NCBI RefSeq assembly: GCF_050948175.1
Contig: NW_027490133.1
Location: 372,001-436,000 of the forward strand
Direction of reading: 5' to 3'
DNA from: Xylocopa sonorina
Taxonomy: Eukaryota > Arthropoda > Insecta > Hymenoptera > Apidae
DNA: 64,000 nucleotides
Of the stretch, positions 56,741 to 64,000 are shown in pieces; positions within the stretch are counted from its first letter, which is position 1; each line of letters opens with the position of its first letter. A program made the position numbers and the translations under genes. Under the pieces are notes generated by a model. The model worked only from the letters and a program-made list of their open reading frames with translations, made no database searches and was not told where the DNA came from.

Positions 56741-57900
56741 GATAGTCAGTACGAGTCATCCGCTCCAAGCGAGCACTCCTTTATCATAATCCAATCTTAC
56801 AATTTCAACTTAAACTCTAATTCAATTCAAGTCCTTATTCTAAACTCTAATTATCGTATCCTAGTACTTAGTCAACTCTAGCATAGGGAAGTATCAGTGT
56901 AAGCTTAGTTTTATTTAGGATATACTTTATGTTTACCAGTACTACAATTCTCATCATTCTAAATATTCCTTGCCTCATTATTATTATAAATTCATTCATT
57001 GCGAAGTCTTCCACGAGTTCACGCGTCTTCAAGAACATTCACAAGCTCCGAACTTTAGTCAAACTTGGTAATCGATCAGTTATAGCCGACCGCCGCTTAG
57101 CTGCATCGACCCACAGCGAGGCTAGAGCAAGGACACTCGTCGATTTTCCATATTTCTGGACCGGTAAACTAGAGCGGACCGACGCTTAGTGGACCCGTAT
57201 CTGGACTTTTGGAAACCGACTTGAATGCGTCATTCCGGTACAACTAAACAAACTCGTCGCGCGGGAAGGAAGAACTTCTTGCGTTCACTTGTGCGCGGAT
57301 ACGTTGGTACAGCCGTGTGCATATACCACTGCAACGTCTCATCTTCCGCCGCACGCCGATCGGACAGCCGTCCCGCACTGCCGCATCCATCGCCGATCCG
57401 CTTGACCGAGCCGATCCATTCCGGAGGTCAGCCCACCTAGGTACTCCTCCCACTGACAATCACGCCTCACCGAGCGTACGCAGGGATTATACCTGAGGGC
57501 GATCCGTGCCGACGACGATACCTGCAACAAGGGTACTAAAAATTAGCAGCTGTCAAGACATCAAAGGTAAGGTCATATTTTCTTATCCGCGTTCGTGCCT
57601 TTTGATACGTGTTTCGCAAGCCAGAAAGAACCCGGTCTTCGTTGCAATTCCGCGAGCCGAACCGTTCGAGGCTGCGTGTCGCTCCCGGTAAATGATAAGT
57701 TTTCGCGACCCGTGATGTGACAATAGCCATTGCCGGCTGATCTGTGCGGATCGTCGTACGTATCGTATCTTATAAAGTGTTTCATTGATCTGCATTTTAG
57801 AATTTCAAACTTCGTGTTTTAAAATTGGAAGGTAACAGTTTTTTGAGTACTATCTATATTTTCAATCAACCTGTTACTGATAATTGATAACAAAAATTTA
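56741..57900. other. Transposon interior, unassigned sequence
   Basis: A+T-rich at first, with TAAACTCTAATT directly repeated at 56811 and 56841, then mixed. Short frames (86 codons at 56929-57189, 71 codons on both strands near 57225-57459) overlap each other, have no recognisable domain and no shared codon pattern, so I do not call them genes. GACCG(C/A)CGCTTAG appears twice, near 57089 and 57177. No RNA gene seen. Confidence 0.55.
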
Positions 57901-58112
57901 TTTTATGAATTAGCCCTCTATAAAAGCAGCGAAATGACGCATAGATGTAATGAAAACAGATATACACATATATGAACTATATGTATACTATTATTTAAAA
58001 ATACTAAATGCAAATTAAGTAAAATGCGTATCCACTTCCTGTCACATGCCAAGCATGTTTTTGGAGCGTTCGAAAATCTGCGATCCGTGAGGGCGTGTTG
58101 AACGCGCAGCGC
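57901..58112. other. Right subterminal region of the transposon
   Basis: A+T-rich, no gene. It holds a TATA-box-like TATAAAAG at 57919-57926 that would point rightward towards the satellite, but I see no good initiator about 30 bp downstream, so a promoter is only a weak possibility. An inverted repeat ACATATA-TGAAC-TATATGT lies at 57966-57984. The last ~60 bp become C+G-rich before the terminal repeat. Confidence 0.5.
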
Positions 58113-58127
58113 CCCGTCCTCAATGTC
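58113..58127. repeat. Terminal inverted repeat, right end of transposon
   Basis: CCCGTCCTCAATGTC reads GACATTGAGGACGGG on the reverse strand, matching 13 of 15 bases of the left end. It is followed at once by TTAA. Confidence 0.85.
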
Positions 58128-58131
58128 TTAA
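58128..58131. repeat. TTAA target-site duplication, right
   Basis: TTAA followed by GAAGCATTAGAACTC resumes the monomer at position 52 with no lost or gained base. It duplicates 55946-55949. Confidence 0.9.
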
Positions 58132-58290
58132 GAAGCATTAGAACTCTATTGCCTCGATAAGTACACATCTGTAAACGCTATATCCTAGCAAGGAAGTGTC
58201 GCATTTACATTCATTTGAAGTGTATACGAGGTATACATGACACTTCGCAATGAATATTGTACCTTATCATGAAACATAGAAATAAGATGC

Positions 58291-60675
58291 GATTTCGCGT
58301 TTTAAGAAGCATTAGAACTCTATTGCTTCGATACGGAGACATCTGCAATCGCTATTTCCTAGCGAGGAAAGGTCGCATTTACATTATTTTGTAGTGAGTC
58401 CGAGGTATACATATCACTGCACAATGAATATTATATCTTATCATGAGACCTAGAAATGAGATGTGATATCGCGTTTTACGAAGCATTAGAACTCTATTGT
58501 TTCGATACGTAGACATCTGGAATCGCAATTTCCTAGCAAGGAAGTGTCGCATTTACATTCCATTGAAGGGAATACAAGGTATACATAACACTCCACAATG
58601 AGTATTATATCTTATCATGAAACATAGAAATGAGATGCGATATCGCGATTTAAAAAGGATTGGAACTCTATTGCTAAGATACGTAGACATCTGCAAAAGC
58701 TATTTAATAGCAAGGATGTGTCGCATTTACATTCTTTTGAATTGAATACAGGGTATACATGACACTACGCAATGAATATTATATCTTATCGTGAAACATA
58801 GAAATGAGATGCGGTATCGCGTTTGAGAAGCATTAGAACTCTATTGCTACGATACGTAGACATCTGGAAACGCTATTTCCTATCAAGGATGTGAGGCATT
58901 TACATTCTTTTGAAGAGAATACGAGGTATACATGCCACATCGCAATGAAAATTATATATTATCATGAAACATAGAAATGAGATTCGATATCGCGATTTAA
59001 GAAGCATTAGATCTCCATTGCTTCGATACGTAGACATCTGCAAACGCTACTTCCCAGTGAAGGAAGTGTGGCATTTACATTCATTTAAAGTCTAGACGAG
59101 GAATACGTAACACTTCGCAATGAATATTATATATTATCATGAGACATAGAAATGATATGCGATTTCGCGTTTTAAGAAGCATTAGAACTCTATTGCTTCG
59201 ATACGGAGACATCTGCAATCGCTATTTCCTAGCGAGGAAAGGTCGCATTTACATTACTTTGTAGTGAGTACGAGGTATACATATCACTGCACAATGAATA
59301 TTATATCTTATCATGAGACCTAGAAATGAGATGTGATATCGCGTTTTACGAAGCATTAGAACACTATTGTTTCGATACGTAGACATCTGGAATCGCAATT
59401 TCCTAGCAAGGAAGTGTCGCATTTACATTCCTTTGAAGGGAATACAAGGTATACATAACACTCCACAATGAGTATTATATCTTATCATGAAACATAGAAA
59501 TGAGATGCGATATCGCGATTTAAAAAGGATTGGAACTCTATTGCTAAGATACGTAGACATCTGCAAAAGCTATTTAATAGCAAGGATGTGTCGCATTTAC
59601 ATTCTTTTGAATTGAATACAGGGTATACATGACACTACGCAATGAATATTATATCTTATCGTGAAACATAGAAATGAGATGCGGTATCGCGTTTGAGAAG
59701 CATTAGAACTCTATTGCTACGATACGTAGACATCTGGAAACGCTATTTCCTATCAAGGATGTGACGCATTTACATTCTTTTGAAGAGAATACGAGGTATA
59801 CATGCCACATCGCAATGAAAATTATATATTATCATGAAACATAGAAATGAGATTCGATATCGCGATTTAAGAAGCATTAGATCTCCATTGCTTCGATACG
59901 TAGACATCTGCAAACGCTACTTCCCAGTGAAGGAAGTGTGGCATTTACATTCATTTAAAGTCTAGACGAGGAATACGTAACACTTCGCAATGAATATTAT
60001 ATATTATCATGAGACATAGAAATGATATGCGATTTCGCGTTTTAAGAAGCATTAGAACTCTATTGCTTCGATACGGAGACATCTGCAATCGCTATTTCCT
60101 AGCGAGGAAAGGTCGCATTTACATTACTTTGTAGTGAGTACGAGGTATACATATCACTGCACAATGAATATTATATCTTATCATGAGACCTAGAAATGAG
60201 ATGTGATATCGCGTTTTACGAAGCATTAGAACACTATTGTTTCGATACGTAGACATCTGGAATCGCAATTTCCTAGCAAGGAAGTGTCGCATTTACATTC
60301 CTTTGAAGGGAATACAAGGTATACATAACACTCCACAATGAGTATTATATCTTATCATGAAACATAGAAATGAGATGCGATATCGCGATTTAAAAAGGAT
60401 TGGAACTCTATTGCTAAGATACGTAGACATCTGCAAAAGCTATTTAATAGCAAGGATGTGTCGCATTTACATTCTTTTGAATTGAATACAGGGTATACAT
60501 GACACTACGCAATGAATATTATATCTTATCGTGAAACATAGAAATGAGATGCGGTATCGCGTTCTGAGAAGCATTAGAACTCTATTGCTACGATACGTAG
60601 ATATCTGGAAACGCTATTTCCTGTCAAGGATGTGTCGCATTTACATTCTTTTGAAGAGAATACGAGGTATACATG
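58291..60675. repeat. Pentamer higher-order repeat, 870 bp, ~2.7 copies
   Basis: GATTTCGCGTTTTAAGAAGC starts copies at 58291, 59161 and 60031 (offset 870 = 5 x 174). Shared variants are GATACGGAGACATC, GAGGAAAGGTCGC, GAATCGCAATTTCC, GCTAAGATACG, the one-base-short GCGTTTGAGAAGC and CTTCCCAGTGAAGG. In the third copy GCGTTCTGAGAAGC replaces the one-base-short form, and the copy ends near 60675. Few differences separate the copies. It begins about 160 bp after the transposon. Confidence 0.9.
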
Positions 60676-62430
60676 ACACTCCGCAATGAATATTATATCT
60701 TATCATAAAACATAGAAATGAGATGCGATATAGCGATTTAAATAGCATTAGAACACTATTGCTACTATACGTAGACATCTGCAAACGCTATTTCCTAGAA
60801 AGGAAGTGTCGCATTTACATTCATTTGAAGTGAATACGAGGTATACATAACACTGCACAATGAATATTATATCTTATCATAAAACATAGAAATGCGATGC
60901 AATATCTCGTATTAAGAAGCATTAGTACTCTTTTGCTTCGATACGTAGGCATCCGCAAACGCTACTTCCTAGCAAGAAAGTGTCGCATGTACATTCTTTT
61001 GAAGTGAATACGAAGTATACATGACACTCCGCAATGGATATTATATCTTATCATAAAACATAGAAATGAGATGCGATATCTCGTTTTAGGAAGCATTAGA
61101 ACTCTAATGCTTCGATACGTAGACATCTGCAAACGCTACTTCCTAGCAAGAAAGTGTCGCATTTGCGTTCTTCTGAAGTGAATACGAAGTATACATGTCA
61201 CTTCGCAATGAATATTATATCTTATCATGAAACATAGAAATGAAATGCGATATCGCGTTTTAAGAAGCATTGGAACCCTATTGCTACGATACGTAGACAA
61301 CAGCAAACGCTATTCCCTAGCATAGATGTGTCGCATTTACATTCATTTGGTGTGTAGACGAGATATACATATCACTGCACAATGAATATTATATCTTATC
61401 ATGAGACATAGAAATGTGTTACGATATCGCGATTTAAAGAGCATTAGAACTCTATTGCTTCAATACGTAGACATCTGGAAACGTAATTTCCTAGCAAGGA
61501 TGTGTCGCATTTACATTAATTTGAAGTGTATGCGAGGTATACATGACACTTCGCAATGAAAATTATATCTTATCATGAAACATAGGAATGAGATGCGATA
61601 TCGCGTTTTGAGAAGCATTAGAACTCTAATGATTCGATACCTAGACATCTGCAAACATTATTTCCTAGCAAGGAAGTGTCGCATTTACATTCATTTGAAG
61701 TGTATGCGAAGTATACATGACACTTCGCAATGAATATTATATCTTATCATGAAACATAGAAGTGTGATGCGATATGACGGTTTAAGAAGCACTAGAATTC
61801 TATTGCTACGATACGTACACATCTGCAGACGCTATTTCATAGCTAGGAAGTGCCGCATTTACATTCTTTTGAATTGAATACGAGATATTCATAACACTCC
61901 ACATTGAATATTATATCTTTTCATGAAACATAGAAATGAGATGCGATATCCCGTTTTAGAAAGCATTAGAACCCTATTGCTGTGATACGTAGACATCTGC
62001 AAGCGCTATTTAATAGCAAGGAAGTGTCGCTATTACATTCTTTTGAAGTGAATTCGAAGTATACATAACACTCCAGAATGAATATTATATCCTATCATGA
62101 AACACAGAAATGAGATGCGACATCACGATCTAAGAAGCATTAGAACCCTATTGCTGTAATATGTAGAAATCTGGAAAAGCTATTTCCTAGCAAGGAAGTG
62201 TTGCATTCACTTTCGTTTGGAGTGAATACGATGTATACATGACACTTCGCAATGAATATTATATCTTATCATGAAACATAGAAATGAGATGCGATATCCC
62301 GTTTTAAGAAGCATTATAACACGCTTGCTACGATACGTAGACATCTGCAAACTCTATTTCCTAGCAAGGAAGTGTCGCATTTACAATCATTTGAAGTGTA
62401 TGCGAGGTATACATAACACTTCGCAATGAA
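60676..62430. repeat. Diverged satellite monomers
   Basis: About ten monomers without tandem multi-monomer copies. GCTACTTCCTAGCAAGAAAG is shared by adjacent monomers near 60962 and 61136, suggesting an older single-monomer duplication. No gene seen. Confidence 0.8.
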
Positions 62431-62431
62431 T

Positions 62432-62780
62432 ATTATATGTTCTCATGAAACATAGAAATGAGAAGCGATCTCTCGTTTTAAGAAGCATTATATCACGCTT
62501 GCTACGATACGTAGACATCTGCAAACTCTATTTCCTTGCAAGGAAAAGTCGCATTTACATTCATTTGAAGTGAATACGAGGAATACATGAAACTTCGCAA
62601 TGAATATTATATGTTCTCATGAAACATAGAAATGAGAAGCGATCTCTCGTTTTAAGAAGCATTATAACACGCTTGCTACGATACGTAGACATCTGCAAAC
62701 TCTATTTCCTTGCAAGGAAGTGTCGCATTTACATTCATTTGAAGTGAATACGAGGAATACATGAAACTTCGCAATGAATA
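62432..62780. repeat. Recent tandem monomer duplication, 174 bp x 2
   Basis: Adjacent monomers starting near 62437 and 62611 share ATGTTCTCATG, GAAGCGATCTCTCG, the CGCTTGCTACG monomer, TTTCCTTGCAAGG and GAATACATGAAACTTCGC, with only a few differences (for example TATATCACGC against TATAACACGC, and GGAAAAGTCGC against GGAAGTGTCGC). Confidence 0.85.
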
Positions 62781-64000
62781 TTATTTCCTATCATGAAGCA
62801 TAGAAATGAGATGCGATATCCCGTTTCAAGAAGTATTAGAACTCTATTGCTTCGATACGTAGGCGTCTGCAAACGCTATTTCCTAGCAAGGAAGTGTCGC
62901 ATTTACATTCATTTGAAGTGAATACGAGGAACACATGAAACTTCGCAATGAATATTATATCTTATCATCAAGCATAGAAATGAGATGCGATATCCCGTTT
63001 CAAGAAGCATTTGATCTCTATTGCTTCGATACGTAGACGTGTGCAAACGCTATTTCCTAGCAAGGAAGTGTCGCATTTACATTCTTTTGAAGTGAATGCG
63101 AGGTATACATAACATTGCACAATGAATATTATATATTATCATGAAACATAGAAATGAGATGCGATATCCCGTTTCAAGAAGCATTAGAACTTTATTGCTT
63201 CGATTCGTAGACATTTGCAATCGCTATTTCCTAGCAAGGAAGTGTCGCATTTGCATTCATTTGAGGTTTATGCGAGGTATACATAACACTTCGCAATGAA
63301 TATTATATGTTGTCATGAAACATAGAAATGAGAAGCGATATCTCGTTTTAAGAAGCATTATAACACGCTTGCTACGATACGTAGACATCTGCAAACTCTA
63401 TTCCCTAGCAAGGAAGTGTCGCATTTACATTCATTTGAAGTGAATACGAGGAATACATTAAACTTCGCAATGAATATTATTTCTTATCATGAAGCATAGA
63501 AATGAGATGCGATATCCCGTTTCAAGAAGCATTAGAACTCTATTGCTTCGATACGTAGGCGTCTGCAAACGCTATTTCCTAGCAAGGAAGTGTCGCATTT
63601 ACATTAATTTGAAGTGTATGCGAAGTATACGTGACACTTCGCAATAAATATTATATCTTATCATGAAACATTAAAATGAGATGCGATATCGCGTTTTGAG
63701 ATGCAATAGATATCTAATGCTACGATACGCAGAATTCTGCAAACGCTATTTCCTAGCAAGGAAGTGTCGCATTTACATTCATTTGAAGTGTATGCGATGT
63801 ATACGTGACACTTCGCAATAAATATTATATCTTATCATGAAACATAGAAATGAGATGCGATATCCCGTTTCAAGAAGCATTAGAACTCTATTCCTTCGAT
63901 ACGTAGACATCTGCAATCGCTATTTCCTAGCAAGGAAGTGCCGCATTTACATTCATTTAAAGTGTATGCGAGGTAAAAGTGACACTTCAGAACAAATATT
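62781..64000. repeat. Satellite monomers to the window edge
   Basis: About seven monomers, partly alternating: the CCCGTTTCAAGAAG type near 62820, 62995, 63170, 63525 and 63870, and the CATTATAACACGCTTGC type near 63355. The segment 63481-63600 resembles 62786-62905 (offset ~696, four monomers). GAGATGCAATAGATATC near 63699 belongs to the family seen at 1980, 7700 and 18318. The array continues beyond the window. Confidence 0.8.

Larger units (their letters stand above)
55950..58127. mobile_element. piggyBac-type (TTAA) non-autonomous DNA transposon, 2178 bp
   Basis: This is a unique, non-satellite segment inside one monomer. The monomer starts at 55895 and gives 55 bp up to the TTAA. After the insert, 119 bp run from 58132 to the next monomer start at 58251; 55 plus 119 is exactly 174. 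The ends carry imperfect inverted repeats: CACATTGCGGACGGG on the left and, read on the reverse strand, GACATTGAGGACGGG on the right (13 of 15 identical). The flanking TTAA duplicates are the hallmark of the piggyBac superfamily, whose transposase targets TTAA. No frame longer than about 140 codons exists and none resembles a DDE transposase, so the element would need a transposase from elsewhere. The superfamily call rests on TTAA plus inverted repeats; another TTAA-using family is possible. Orientation is unknown. Confidence 0.87.
58128..64000. repeat. 174-bp satellite DNA, right array (~34 monomers)
   Basis: This is the same satellite in the same orientation as the left array. It resumes at monomer position 52 (the TTAA) directly after the transposon, and the next monomer starts at 58251, exactly in phase. 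It contains a pentamer higher-order repeat and later a tandem dimer, and it runs off the right end of the window. Monomers beyond about 62.3 kb carry variants (for example CATTATAACACGCTTGC) close to those seen near 18.6-19.1 kb. Both sides of the transposon are therefore parts of one array. No gene is supported. Confidence 0.97.

Noticed and set aside
56174..56801. Solo LTR starting TGTAACG and ending TTACA inside the transposon
   Set aside because: The ends look LTR-like, but the flanking bases do not form a target-site duplication, and no primer-binding site or second LTR is present.
57919..57926. TATAAAAG promoter reading out into the satellite
   Set aside because: The box matches well, but no initiator or transcript structure is visible downstream, and A+T-rich sequence gives such matches by chance.
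1..64000. CENP-B box in the monomer
   Set aside because: The TTCG-containing segments (TTCGATACGTAG, TTCGCAATGAAT) lack the required A at the ninth base and the CGGG end.
1..64000. CRISPR array
   Set aside because: The repeats are 174-bp contiguous monomers with no short repeat-spacer alternation and no cas genes.
1..64000. tRNA, rRNA or other structured RNA genes
   Set aside because: No tRNA A/B boxes in a cloverleaf context and no rRNA-like conserved segments were recognised in the array or the transposon.
1..64000. Bacterial defence or other multi-gene system
   Set aside because: There are no genes, no ribosome-binding sites and no operon structure. The sequence is eukaryotic satellite with one transposon.

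Overview
The window is almost entirely tandem satellite DNA. I see no gene, tRNA, rRNA or CRISPR array that I can support. A monomer of 174 bp (about 36% G+C by my count of the consensus) repeats head to tail, always in the same orientation, from base 1 to 55949 and from 58128 to 64000. That is roughly 355 monomers. The array runs off both ends of the window. This points to a eukaryotic chromosome, in pericentromeric or centromeric heterochromatin or a similar block. The TTAA-type transposon and the CpG-rich unique sequence inside it fit an insect, but the species cannot be fixed from this sequence.

Layout. Bases 1-7664 hold two copies of a ~1.4-kb block 6245 bp apart, with diverged monomers between them. 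Bases 6841-12755 hold two copies of a 2957-bp, 17-monomer higher-order repeat (HOR). Overlapping it, 10585-17905 holds about 2.6 copies of a 2784-bp, 16-monomer HOR. Bases 17906-26160 are mostly diverged monomers with one trimer amplification. Bases 26160-43560 are a mosaic of copied blocks: a pentamer duplication, a second 16-monomer HOR of unrelated monomers at 30450-36075, and long-range copies up to 15 kb apart. Bases 43560-51340 are diverged monomers. Bases 51351-54488 hold local duplications. A pentamer HOR (870 bp, ~2.7 copies) lies at 58291-60675, and monomers plus a dimer fill the rest.

The one break is at 55950-58127, where 2178 bp of non-satellite sequence sit inside a single monomer. 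It is flanked by TTAA direct repeats and has ~15-bp imperfect terminal inverted repeats. Removing the insert and one TTAA restores a monomer of exactly 174 bp. This is a piggyBac-type (TTAA-specific) non-autonomous DNA transposon with no visible transposase. Its interior includes a short CpG-rich tract and no convincing gene.

Nothing here works as a pathway. The biology is array evolution (unequal exchange, HOR turnover), short dyad symmetries repeated in every monomer, and one datable transposon insertion. The open reading frames in the array arise because 174 is divisible by three; I do not treat them as genes.
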